Positions 53,532 to 61,593 of a DNA stretch of 64,000 nt are shown piece after piece. The first letter of the stretch is position 1; every line of letters starts with the position of its first letter. The position numbers and the translations under genes are program-made. The DNA lies in assembly GCA_963755815.1 (NCBI GenBank), contig CAVWLF010000026.1:248001-312000 (forward strand). The letters are read 5' to 3'. Source of the stretch: Palsa-506 sp963755815. Lineage in GTDB: Bacteria > Actinomycetota > Actinomycetes > Streptosporangiales > Streptosporangiaceae. A model generated the notes under the pieces. That model did no database searches and was not told the origin of the DNA. It saw only the letters and a program-made list of their open reading frames with translations.

Positions 53532-54229
53532 TAGTCGTCTTCGGGATCGAACCAGGGCACCAGGTCAAGCACGGCATGGACGCGCCGCGTGCCGGGAGGC
53601 CGGTCCGCCCGGTTCAGGCGGCGATAGTCCGACAAAACCTCCACGAATTTCGCCCGGACCGCGGTGAGTTCTTCCGCGGTCACGTGCAGGACGTCCTGGC
53701 GCATGCCCGAGGCATCCCGCCATTCCGGCGGATAATCGGCTTCCCGCTCCAGGTATCGCGCCCTGACCTCCCCGATCCTGGCCTGCATGCTCGCCGCCAG
53801 CAGCCGGCCGGCCGTCTGGACGGCCTCCGGCTGATCCGGGTCCTCACCGAACGAGATGGCCACCACCCGGGCCCGCCAGGGCCGGTGCCTGCCGTCGGCG
53901 GCATTGGCCAGATCCTCGGCGACGAAGCCGTACCGCGCCAGCGCCCGCAGGTGGTAACTGCAGGCCGAGGGCGACAGGCCGGCTACTTCCGCGCAGGCGG
54001 TCGCGGTTGCCGGGCCGTCGATCACCAGGTGCTGCAGGATCGCGATCCGGGCGGGATGAGCCAGCGCGCGCATCGCCAGCGGGTCGGTGATCCGCAGCGG
54101 ATTCTCCGCCGCCCCGGGTTCGGCCGTTCCCGGCCCGGCCAGATCGGGCCCGGCCGGTACCGGCACCGGCCCGGCCGGTACTGGCTCGGCCAGCACCGGA
54201 AGGTCAGTTTCCTGATCTATGAAGGACAT
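53531..54229 (-). CDS. ArsR-family transcriptional regulator
   Basis: The 232-residue protein has a Pro/Ala leader (~40 residues) and then a winged helix: RALAHPARIAILQHLVIDGPATATACAEVAGLSPSACSYHLRALARYGFVAED. No ArsR metal-binding Cys pair is present, so it probably senses an organic molecule or pH. The C-terminal half is helical and of unknown fold. It starts at ATG 54229, about 9 nt after the -10 box of its own promoter, with an inverted repeat overlapping that promoter: a self-regulated gene. Confidence 0.87.
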   Translation of the reverse strand: MSFIDQETDLPVLAEPVPAGPVPVPAGPDLAGPGTAEPGAAENPLRITDPLAMRALAHPARIAILQHLVIDGPATATACAEVAGLSPSACSYHLRALARYGFVAEDLANAADGRHRPWRARVVAISFGEDPDQPEAVQTAGRLLAASMQARIGEVRARYLEREADYPPEWRDASGMRQDVLHVTAEELTAVRAKFVEVLSDYRRLNRADRPPGTRRVHAVLDLVPWFDPEDD

Positions 54230-54237
54230 GCTGCGAA

Positions 54238-54266
54238 ATACTAGTTGTGAAGTGAGTATTTCACAA
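54238..54266 (-). promoter_or_regulatory. ArsR promoter with overlapping operator, near-leaderless
   Basis: On the minus strand: -35 TTGTGA, 17-nt spacer, -10 TAGTAT (plus-strand 54238-54243). An inverted repeat TTGTGAA (54245-54251) / TTCACAA (54260-54266) overlaps both -35 and spacer. The ATG (54229) follows the -10 by 8 nt, so the mRNA would be almost leaderless. Confidence 0.7.
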
Positions 54267-54349
54267 GTATCAGCATCCCGGCCGGCCAGCGCGGCCGGAG
54301 TCCAGTGTTACGTTCACCTGCAGAGGCGCACAGAGCAGGGGAGCCGGGG

Positions 54350-55492
54350 ATGCGGCGCGATATCTTCACCAGCGAGCACGAGGCGTTCAGGGACCTGGTT
54401 CGTTCCTTTATTGCCAGGCAGATCACCCCATACCACGAGCAGTGGGAACGCGACGGGGCCGTCTCGCGGGACGTGTGGCTCGCGGCCGGGCGCGCTGGCC
54501 TGCTCGGGATCGACGTCGATGAGAAGTACGGCGGCGGCGGGAACCCCGACTACACCTACTACCTGATCATGAACGAGGAACTGGCCCGGGCCGGCGCGCA
54601 CGGACCCGGCTTCTCCGTGCACAACGACATCATCGGCAACTACCTGATCCGCCTGGCCAGCCCCGAGCAGCGCGAACGCTGGCTGCCCGGCTACTGCTCG
54701 GGCGAGCTGATCACCGCCATCGCGATGAGCGAGCCAGGCGCGGGCAGCGACCTGCAGGGCATCCGCACATCGGCCCGGCGGGACGGCGGCCACTACGTGC
54801 TGAACGGCCAGAAGACCTTCATCTCCAACGGCCAGATGTGCGATCTGGTGATCGTCGTGGCCCGCACCGATCCGGAGGCCGGCCACCAGGGCATCAGCCT
54901 GCTGGTGGTCGAGCGCGGCATGGCGGGCTTCGAGCGCGGCCGCAACCTGGACAAGGTCGGCATGCACGCCCAGGACACCTCCGAGCTGTTCTTCAGCGAC
55001 GTCCGGGTGCCCGCGGCCAATCTGCTGGGGGACGAGGGCGGCGGGTTCGTCGCGCTGATGCAGAATCTCCCCCGGGAGCGCGTCTCGATCGGCACCACGG
55101 CCCTGGCCGGAGCCGAGGCCGTCTTCGAGCAGACGCTGGAGTACTGCAAGCAGCGCCAGGCCTTCGGCCGGCCGATCGGGAGCTTCCAGTACAACCGCTT
55201 CGTGCTCGCCGAAATGGCCACCGAGCTGGCGGTGGCCAGGGCCTTCACCGACCGCGCGGTCACCGAGCACATCGCGGGCCGGCTCTCGAACGAGGATGCC
55301 TCGATGCTGAAGTACTGGGACACCGAGCTTTGCAACAAGATCGTTGATCGCTGCGTCCAGCTGCACGGCGGCTACGGCTACATGCGCGAGTACCCGGTCG
55401 CCCGCGCATTCGCGGACGGCCGGGCGCAGACGATCTTCGGCGGCACGACGGAGATCATGAAAGAGATCATCGGCCGCGGGCTCGGGGTCTGA
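54350..55492 (+). CDS. Acyl-CoA dehydrogenase
   Basis: The 380-residue flavoenzyme (ATG 54350, GGAG upstream) has FIARQITPYHEQWERDGAVSRDVWLAAGRAGLLGIDVDEKYGGGG, AIAMSEPGAGSDLQGIRTSA, the FAD loop YVLNGQKTFISNGQM and a C-terminus QLHGGYGYMREYPVARAFADGRAQTIFGGTTEIMKEIIGR, all standard. It oxidises an acyl-CoA at C2-C3. The exact acyl substrate is unknown. It is divergent from the ArsR gene. Confidence 0.95.
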   Translation: MRRDIFTSEHEAFRDLVRSFIARQITPYHEQWERDGAVSRDVWLAAGRAGLLGIDVDEKYGGGGNPDYTYYLIMNEELARAGAHGPGFSVHNDIIGNYLIRLASPEQRERWLPGYCSGELITAIAMSEPGAGSDLQGIRTSARRDGGHYVLNGQKTFISNGQMCDLVIVVARTDPEAGHQGISLLVVERGMAGFERGRNLDKVGMHAQDTSELFFSDVRVPAANLLGDEGGGFVALMQNLPRERVSIGTTALAGAEAVFEQTLEYCKQRQAFGRPIGSFQYNRFVLAEMATELAVARAFTDRAVTEHIAGRLSNEDASMLKYWDTELCNKIVDRCVQLHGGYGYMREYPVARAFADGRAQTIFGGTTEIMKEIIGRGLGV

Positions 55493-55647
55493 CCCGGCCC
55501 GGGAAATCCGCTGACAGCCGACCTCGATATTACGGCATAACGCAGCACTGGCGGTATCGTGTCATACGACAGCCCGGGGTCCCGGGGCCGGACAGGTAGC
55601 CGTCGCGGCGTATCGGCGCACTGCGATTCAGGAGAACGGAGCGGCAC

Positions 55648-56703
55648 GTGGCGGAGTCGAAGAGCCCGGCAGCGCGGCAGGACGAGCTGACCATCCCCGA
55701 TGGCGGGTTCTGGCCCGCGCCGGAGATCCCGCAGCCGAACATCTACCCGATGGAGTGGCGGGTCGAGACGGAGAAGCTCGCGGCCATCTACCAGAAGTCC
55801 AAGCTGGCCCTCTGGAATCCGGCTGACCTGCCCTGGGACGGCCTGCGCGCGGAGGACTTCACGACCGAGCAGCGGCTGGGGATCATGTACTGGTTCTCCG
55901 TTCTCGCCAACTTTGACGCGTCCGGGCCCGCCGTGTTCGCCCGGGCCACCATTCAGGCGTTCGAGCAGCACGAGGAGGACCCGGTCCGCAAGTGCTTCTT
56001 CTCGATCACCCGGGACGAGATGAACCACGAGGAGTGCTGCCAGCGCTCGATCGGCGCGCTCTGGCCGGGCGGGCCGCTCAACTGGACGCCGTCGACCGAC
56101 CTGGAGCGCGCGGCGCATAACAACATCGCGTGGCTCTACCACAACGGCGGCCGGTACTGGAGCGGCTACAGCAAGGCGGTCGGCAAGTACTCGCTGCCCG
56201 TGCTCTTCACCAGCTTCATGATGGGGGAGATGGCGGCATCCACGCTGTTCCGCGGGATGGCGTCCGGCACAACGCACCCGGTGTTCGCCGAGATGTTCCA
56301 GCGGATCGGCCGCGACGAGTCGCGGCACCTGCAGATCTGCATGACGATCCTGGAGAACGAGTGGCCCGGCCTCACCGAAGACGTCAAGGCCACGATCACC
56401 CGCCAGCTCAGGGCGGGCTTCATCTTCCTGTCGATGATCCTCTGGGAGCCCCCGGAGGGATTCTGGGATATCCCGCCGTACTTCCTGCCCAACCACCGGA
56501 TCCTGATGAACCACGCCCGGGAAGCCGGGCTCGGCGTGCTCAGCTACGAGGACCAGGCCGAGAACTGGAAGCTGGCCATCGCCAAGATCCGGGTGATCGT
56601 GCAGCGCTGGGGGATCGAGTTCCCGGCGATCCCCGAACTCGACATCGAGGGCGTGGACGTCTCCGCGGACATCAACCCCGAGGACATCATCCCGGTGTTC
56701 TAG
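55648..56703 (+). CDS. Ferritin-like di-iron protein (R2-like)
   Basis: The 351-residue all-helical protein has two E-x-x-H pairs (ITRDEMNHEECC near ~135, IGRDESRHLQI near ~225), plus an Asp in VLANFDASGP and a Glu in MMGEMAASTL. These match the di-iron ligand order of R2-type ribonucleotide reductases and related oxygenases. Segment SKLALWNPADLPWD resembles R2-like ligand-binding oxidases. It may oxidise or N-oxygenate a small molecule; no standard nrdA partner is near. The start (GTG 55648) is preceded by a GGAGAACGGAG sequence. Confidence 0.7.
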   Translation: MAESKSPAARQDELTIPDGGFWPAPEIPQPNIYPMEWRVETEKLAAIYQKSKLALWNPADLPWDGLRAEDFTTEQRLGIMYWFSVLANFDASGPAVFARATIQAFEQHEEDPVRKCFFSITRDEMNHEECCQRSIGALWPGGPLNWTPSTDLERAAHNNIAWLYHNGGRYWSGYSKAVGKYSLPVLFTSFMMGEMAASTLFRGMASGTTHPVFAEMFQRIGRDESRHLQICMTILENEWPGLTEDVKATITRQLRAGFIFLSMILWEPPEGFWDIPPYFLPNHRILMNHAREAGLGVLSYEDQAENWKLAIAKIRVIVQRWGIEFPAIPELDIEGVDVSADINPEDIIPVF

Positions 56704-56764
56704 CGGCCCGGGCCGCCGGTATGGCGATCATGCTGCTGGCGGCCCGGCTAACTAGGCTTCAGCC

Positions 56765-57151
56765 GTGGACATCAGGTCGCTCGGCTACCGCACCGACATC
56801 ATGCTCCGCCTCCTGGAGGGCAGCGAGCGCACCGACCGCGGCGACTATGTGGTGATCCGCAGCCCGGCGAACCCCGCCTTCTGGTGGGGCAACTTCCTGC
56901 TCATGGCCGCGCCGCCCGCGCCGGGCGGCGCGGCCAGCTGGCAGTCGCGGTTCGATGCCGAGTTCCCCGCCGCTGAGCACCTGGCCCTCGGCATCGACGT
57001 CACTGACGCCAGCGCCGTCGACCCGGGCGAGTTCCAGGCCGCGGGACTGACTTTCCGGCGCGAGGTCGTGCTGACGGCCCATGCGGTGCACCCTCCGCCG
57101 GATCTCAGCCAGGTCGCCCAGCTCCGTCCGCTCGCCCGCCGCCCCCCCTGA
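56765..57151 (+). pseudogene. Truncated GNAT-associated protein (N-terminal part only)
   Basis: The 128-codon frame begins MDIRSLGYRTDIMLRLLEGS.., VVIRSPANPAFWWGNFLLM and LGIDVTDAS, the N-terminal domain of a ~250-residue actinobacterial GNAT family. It stops after QLRPLARRPP at a C7 run (57145-57151 region) with no acetyltransferase domain after it in any frame. The gene therefore seems 3'-truncated, perhaps by slippage at the C-run. A functional short protein cannot be excluded. Confidence 0.55.
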
Positions 57152-57325
57152 TCCGCCAGTTTCCGCCGGGCCGTGCCGGGCCTGCTACGGCACGCTAACA
57201 GCGCACACCTCAACTTCACCGCTGCCGGTGTGTTCCGAGGGCGACGAGCCCGCAGCCCTCTTCCGCAGTGCGCTCGCCCGGCAGCGCGCTCGCCCGGCAG
57301 CGCGAGCAACGGGCGAGTACGCCTC

Positions 57326-57553
57326 TTACAGCTTGGTCAGCTTGGTGAACGGAGAGGTGATCCGCGCCTGCTGGCCGCCGAAGTCGACGATTACCGCGAT
57401 GTCTTCCTCGACGCCGACTACCCGGCCGAGGCCATAGCGGTCGTGTGTCACCTGGTCACCGGTGTCGTAGTGCTCGATGGGGGCCGCCGGCGCGGAATTG
57501 TTGAAGGGACTTCCGGGCAGGAAGCGCCGAGGCATGGCGCGTGCTGGGCTCAT
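57326..57553 (-). CDS. Small conserved actinobacterial protein with Tudor/KOW-like barrel
   Basis: The 75-residue protein has MPRRFLPGSPFNN, then YDTGDQVTHDRYGLGRVVGVEEDIAVIVDFGGQQARITSPFTKLTKL. The G-D-x-V-x-H-x-x-Y-G-x-G-x-V pattern resembles the small beta-barrel at the C-terminus of UvrD/PcrA helicases and CarD-like proteins. It is widely conserved in actinobacteria in my recollection, function unknown. ATG 57553 or ATG 57535 may be the start. Confidence 0.75.
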   Translation of the reverse strand: MSPARAMPRRFLPGSPFNNSAPAAPIEHYDTGDQVTHDRYGLGRVVGVEEDIAVIVDFGGQQARITSPFTKLTKL

Positions 57554-57677
57554 GATCTACAGTATGCGCCTGCTTCGCAGATCATGAGGGCTGCAGCGGG
57601 GTAAACCTCCGGTTGCGCTACAGTCTGCGGCTTGCCGCGTTCGCGCGAAAAGATGGCCACGGTGGACCGGAGGTGCC

Positions 57678-58664
57678 ATGCACGCGAATCCTTACATCAT
57701 CCTGGGCAGCGCTGTCGTCGGGTTTCTGGTCGGACTGACCGGGGCCGGCGGCGGCGCGCTGATGACGCCGATGCTGATCCTGCTGTTCGGGATCACGCCA
57801 TCCACGGCCATCTCCAGCGACCTGGTCGCCGCCGTCCTGATGCGGCCCGTCGGCGCCGCCGTGCATCTGCGCAAGGGAACCGTGAATCTCCGCCTGGTGG
57901 GCTGGATGGTGCTCGGCTCGGTTCCGATGGCTTTCCTCGGCGCCTACCTGCTGCACCTGCTCGGGGACGGCAGCACGGCCCAGTCCAATATCGAGCGGGC
58001 GCTGGGCGCCGCGCTGCTGATCGGCGCGGCCGCGATGGTCCTGCGCTACGCCCTGGACCGGCGCAGCGGCCAGAAGCGCGAGGCCGTCGCGCGCGACATC
58101 AGGCCCCGGCCGCTGCTGACCGTGATCATCGGGATGATCGGCGGGCTCATCGTCGGGATGACCTCGGTGGGTTCCGGATCGCTGATGATCGTCCTGCTGC
58201 TGTTCCTGTACCCGATGATCGGGGCCAACCAGCTGGTCGGCACGGACCTGACCCAGGCCGTGCCGTTGACGCTGGCCGCGGCGCTCGGCGCGCTGGCCTT
58301 CGGCCACGTCGAGTTCTCGGTCACCACGTCGATCATCATCGGCAGCGTGCCGGCGGTGCTGATCGGCTCGTTCTTCTCGTCCCGGGCACCCGATCGTTAC
58401 ATCCGGCCCGCTATTACCTTCGTGATCTTCGCTTCCGGGCTCAAGTACGTCGGGGTCGGGACCACCACGCTGGGCTGGATTCTCTGCGGCGTCCTGCTGG
58501 CGGCCGGGATCGCCTGGCTCTGCTACGCCCAGCCATGGCGCAACGGGACCTCCGATAAGGGAGCCGGCCAGGATCGGGCGGTCAGCCCGGACGACGGGGT
58601 CGCCGCAGATCCAGGGGCCGGCACAGAGGATCCGCTGGCCGCCGGACCCCAGGCGCCCGGCTGA
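57678..58664 (+). CDS. TauE/SafE-family permease
   Basis: The 328-residue protein has about eight helices with the family repeat GFLVGLTGAGGGALMTPMLIL and IGGLIVGMTSVGSGSLMIVLLL. It likely exports sulfite or another small organic anion. The C-terminal ~50 residues are a hydrophilic Asp/Gly/Ala tail. Start ATG 57678 has GGAGGT in front. A strong intrinsic terminator follows at 58767. Confidence 0.9.
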   Translation: MHANPYIILGSAVVGFLVGLTGAGGGALMTPMLILLFGITPSTAISSDLVAAVLMRPVGAAVHLRKGTVNLRLVGWMVLGSVPMAFLGAYLLHLLGDGSTAQSNIERALGAALLIGAAAMVLRYALDRRSGQKREAVARDIRPRPLLTVIIGMIGGLIVGMTSVGSGSLMIVLLLFLYPMIGANQLVGTDLTQAVPLTLAAALGALAFGHVEFSVTTSIIIGSVPAVLIGSFFSSRAPDRYIRPAITFVIFASGLKYVGVGTTTLGWILCGVLLAAGIAWLCYAQPWRNGTSDKGAGQDRAVSPDDGVAADPGAGTEDPLAAGPQAPG

Positions 58665-58766
58665 GCCGGGCCGGCGCCGGACCGGCCTGGCGCTGCCCGC
58701 ACTTTGCCTGTAGCGATTTGCGCACAACGAGTAACGTCGCGCCCGGCCGCGGACGATACTGAGACA

Positions 58767-58820
58767 GACGCAGGCGACGTGAGTACCCCCGAGCTCACGT
58801 CGCCGCGTCTTTAATTTTCT
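58767..58820 (+). terminator. Intrinsic terminator after the TauE gene
   Basis: GACGCAGGCGACGTGAG (58767-58783) pairs with CTCACGTCGCCGCGTC (58794-58809) with one bulged A, loop ~10 nt, followed by TTTAATTTTC. This is the clearest factor-independent terminator in the window and separates tauE from dapA. Confidence 0.9.
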
Positions 58821-58889
58821 GGTGCCTCAATTGGCCCGCCGACGTGCCGGCGGTACCCGTTACCGGCACCGCCCGGTAGCGTTCGGTGC

Positions 58890-59825
58890 ATGACAGCTAC
58901 CCAGACAGCAGCAGGGGGCGGCAGCATGGCATCGACCCCGGCGGCACCGTTCGGCCGGATGCTGACCGCGATGGTGACCCCGATGACTCCGGACGGCGCG
59001 GTCGACTATGACGGGGCCGCCCGCCTCGCCGACCACCTGGTCACCGAGATGCGCAATGACGGCCTGGTGATCAGCGGTACCACCGGCGAGTCGCCGACCA
59101 CGACCGACGCGGAGAAGGACCGGCTGCTGCGCGCCGTGGTCGAGGCGGTAGGGGACCGGGCGACCGTGGTGGCCGGGGCCGGAACCAACGACACCGCGCA
59201 TAGCTGCGAGCTGGCCCGGCAGGCGGAACGGGCCGGCGCCGCGGCGCTGCTGCTCGTCAGCCCCTACTACAGCAAGCCACCGCAGAGCGGCCTGGAGGCG
59301 CATTTCACCAAGATCGCCGACTCGACCGGCCTGCCGGTGATGCTGTACGACATCCCGGGCCGGACGGCCGTGCCGATCCGCACCGAGACGCTGGTCCGGC
59401 TGGCGCAGCACCCCAGGATCGTCGCCGTCAAGGACGCCAAGGACGAGCCGGGCGCGGCATCCTGGGCGATGGCCCGCACCGACCTGGCCTTCTACAGCGG
59501 CACGGACATGGTCAACCTGCCCTGGCTGGCGATCGGGGCGTCCGGGTTCGTCAGCGTGGTCGGCCACGTGGTCGGTGACCGCCTGCACCAGATGATCGAC
59601 GCCTACCTCGGCGGCGACGTGCGCACCGCGCTGGCGATCCACCGCGAATTGCTGCCCGTCTACACCGGGATGTTCCGTACCCAGGGAGTGATCATGACCA
59701 AGGCGGCGCTCGGGCTGCTCGGGCTGCCCGGCGGCCCGGTCCGGCTGCCGCTCTCGGACGCGACCCCGGGCGAGATCGAACAGCTGCGGGCGGACCTCGA
59801 GGCCGGAGGCGTGAAGCTCCGGTGA
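58890..59825 (+). CDS. dapA: 4-hydroxy-tetrahydrodipicolinate synthase
   Basis: DapA condenses pyruvate with aspartate semialdehyde in lysine/meso-DAP synthesis. The 311-residue TIM barrel has GTTGESPTTTDAEKDRLLRA, VAGAGTNDTAHSCELARQ, YYSKPPQSGLEAHF, YDIPGRT and the Schiff-base Lys181 in VAVKDAKDEPG. ATG 58926 (12 codons later) is an alternative start. It overlaps the RNase J gene by 4 nt (GTGA). This pair is frequent in actinobacteria. Confidence 0.96.
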   Translation: MTATQTAAGGGSMASTPAAPFGRMLTAMVTPMTPDGAVDYDGAARLADHLVTEMRNDGLVISGTTGESPTTTDAEKDRLLRAVVEAVGDRATVVAGAGTNDTAHSCELARQAERAGAAALLLVSPYYSKPPQSGLEAHFTKIADSTGLPVMLYDIPGRTAVPIRTETLVRLAQHPRIVAVKDAKDEPGAASWAMARTDLAFYSGTDMVNLPWLAIGASGFVSVVGHVVGDRLHQMIDAYLGGDVRTALAIHRELLPVYTGMFRTQGVIMTKAALGLLGLPGGPVRLPLSDATPGEIEQLRADLEAGGVKLR

Positions 59826-61516
59826 GTCACCCGCATCCCGAGCTCGGGACACCGCCGCCCCTGGACGCGAACGGCCTGCGCATCGTCGCGCTGGGCGGAC
59901 TCGGCGAGATCGGCCGCAACATGACGGTCTTCGAGCATGCCGGGCGGCTGCTCGTGGTGGACTGCGGCGTGCTCTTTCCCGAGCCTGATCAGCCCGGCGT
60001 TGACCTGATCCTGCCGGATTTCACCGCGATCGAGGACCGGCTGGACAAGATCGAGGCGATCGTCCTCACCCATGCCCACGAAGACCACATCGGCGGCGTT
60101 CCCTATCTCCTCCGCCAGCGCAAGGACATCCCGCTGGTCGGCTCGAAGCTGACGCTCGGCCTGGTCAAGGGCAAGCTCACCGAGCACCGCATCACGCCAT
60201 TCACCGAAGAGGTAGTGGCGGGCGCCCGTCAGTCGTTCGGGCCCTTTGAGCTTGAATTTTTCGCGGTGAACCACTCCATTCCGGATGCGCTGGCGGTCGG
60301 AATCCGCACCCGGGCCGGCGTGGTGCTGCACACCGGGGACTTCAAGATGGACCAGCTGCCGCTCGACGGCCGGCTGACCGACCTCGGCGGGTTCGCGCGG
60401 CTGGGCACCGAGGGCGTCGATCTGCTGATGGCGGATTCCACCAACGCCGAGGTCCCTGGCATCGTGACCAGCGAGCGGGCCATCGCGCCGGTGCTGGCTG
60501 AGGTTTTCGAGCATGCCGAGCAGCGGATCATCGTGGCCTGCTTCTCCAGCCACGTGCACCGCGTGCAGCAGGTGCTCAACACGGCCGCGTCGCACGGGCG
60601 CAAGGTCGCGCTGGTCGGCCGGTCGATGGTGCGGAACATGGGCGTGGCCCGCGACCTCGGCTACCTGAAGATCCCGTCGGTGCCCGGCGGCCTGATTGTC
60701 GACATGAAGGACGCGGAGGAACTGCCGCCGGAGAACATCGTGCTGATCTCCACCGGATCCCAGGGCGAGCCGATGTCGGCGCTGTCCCGGATGGCCGGGC
60801 GGGATCACCCGATCAGGATCGCCGAGGGCGACACCGTGGTGCTGGCATCCTCGCTGGTGCCGGGCAACGAGACCGCAGTGTCCAGGATCATCAACGACCT
60901 GACCAGGCTCGGCGCGCGGGTGGTGCACAAGGGCAACGCGCTGGTGCACGTCTCCGGCCACGCGCCGGCCGGCGAGTTGCTGTACGTGCTCAACCTGGTC
61001 CGCCCCGGCAACTTCATCCCGGTGCACGGCGAGTGGCGGCACCTGAAGGCGCACGCGGAACTCGCGGCCAGTACCGGCGTCCCGGAGAAGAACATCGTCA
61101 TCGCCGAGGACGGCGTCGTGGTCGACCTGATCGACGGCCAGGCCTCGGTCGTCGGCGCCGTGCCCTGCGGCTACGTCTACGTGGACGGGCTGTCGGTCGG
61201 CGAGGTGACCGAGACATCGCTGAAGGACCGCCGGATCCTCGGCGAGGAGGGATTCCTCTCCGTGGTCATCGTGATCGACTCGACCACCGGCAAGATGATC
61301 GCCGGGCCGGAGATCCACGCGCGCGGCGCCGGCATCGATGACGCCGCCTTCGACGAGGTCCGGCCGCGGCTGGAGGATGCGCTGGCCCGGGCGGCCGCGG
61401 ACGGGATCAACGACGTGTACCAGCTCACCCAGGTGGTCCGCCGGACGGCGGGCCGCTGGGTGAACGAGAACTACCGCCGTCGCCCGATGATCATCCCGGT
61501 GCTGATCGAGGTCTGA
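59822..61516 (+). CDS. rnj: Ribonuclease J
   Basis: RNase J is an endo/5'-exoribonuclease for mRNA decay and rRNA maturation. The 564-residue metallo-beta-lactamase/beta-CASP protein has THAHEDH (residues 83-89), GDFKMDQ, ADSTNAEVPG, and the beta-CASP parts ACFSSHVHRVQQ and HVSGHAPAGELL, PVHGEWRHL. The GTG start overlaps the dapA stop, so both are coupled. Confidence 0.96.
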   Translation: MSHPHPELGTPPPLDANGLRIVALGGLGEIGRNMTVFEHAGRLLVVDCGVLFPEPDQPGVDLILPDFTAIEDRLDKIEAIVLTHAHEDHIGGVPYLLRQRKDIPLVGSKLTLGLVKGKLTEHRITPFTEEVVAGARQSFGPFELEFFAVNHSIPDALAVGIRTRAGVVLHTGDFKMDQLPLDGRLTDLGGFARLGTEGVDLLMADSTNAEVPGIVTSERAIAPVLAEVFEHAEQRIIVACFSSHVHRVQQVLNTAASHGRKVALVGRSMVRNMGVARDLGYLKIPSVPGGLIVDMKDAEELPPENIVLISTGSQGEPMSALSRMAGRDHPIRIAEGDTVVLASSLVPGNETAVSRIINDLTRLGARVVHKGNALVHVSGHAPAGELLYVLNLVRPGNFIPVHGEWRHLKAHAELAASTGVPEKNIVIAEDGVVVDLIDGQASVVGAVPCGYVYVDGLSVGEVTETSLKDRRILGEEGFLSVVIVIDSTTGKMIAGPEIHARGAGIDDAAFDEVRPRLEDALARAAADGINDVYQLTQVVRRTAGRWVNENYRRRPMIIPVLIEV

Positions 61517-61593
61517 GGGCTCGGTCCGGCCGGCCGGTCACCTGGTCAGCCAGATATCCGGCCTGCCGGGCACCCGGTCAGCCGGGCACCGGG

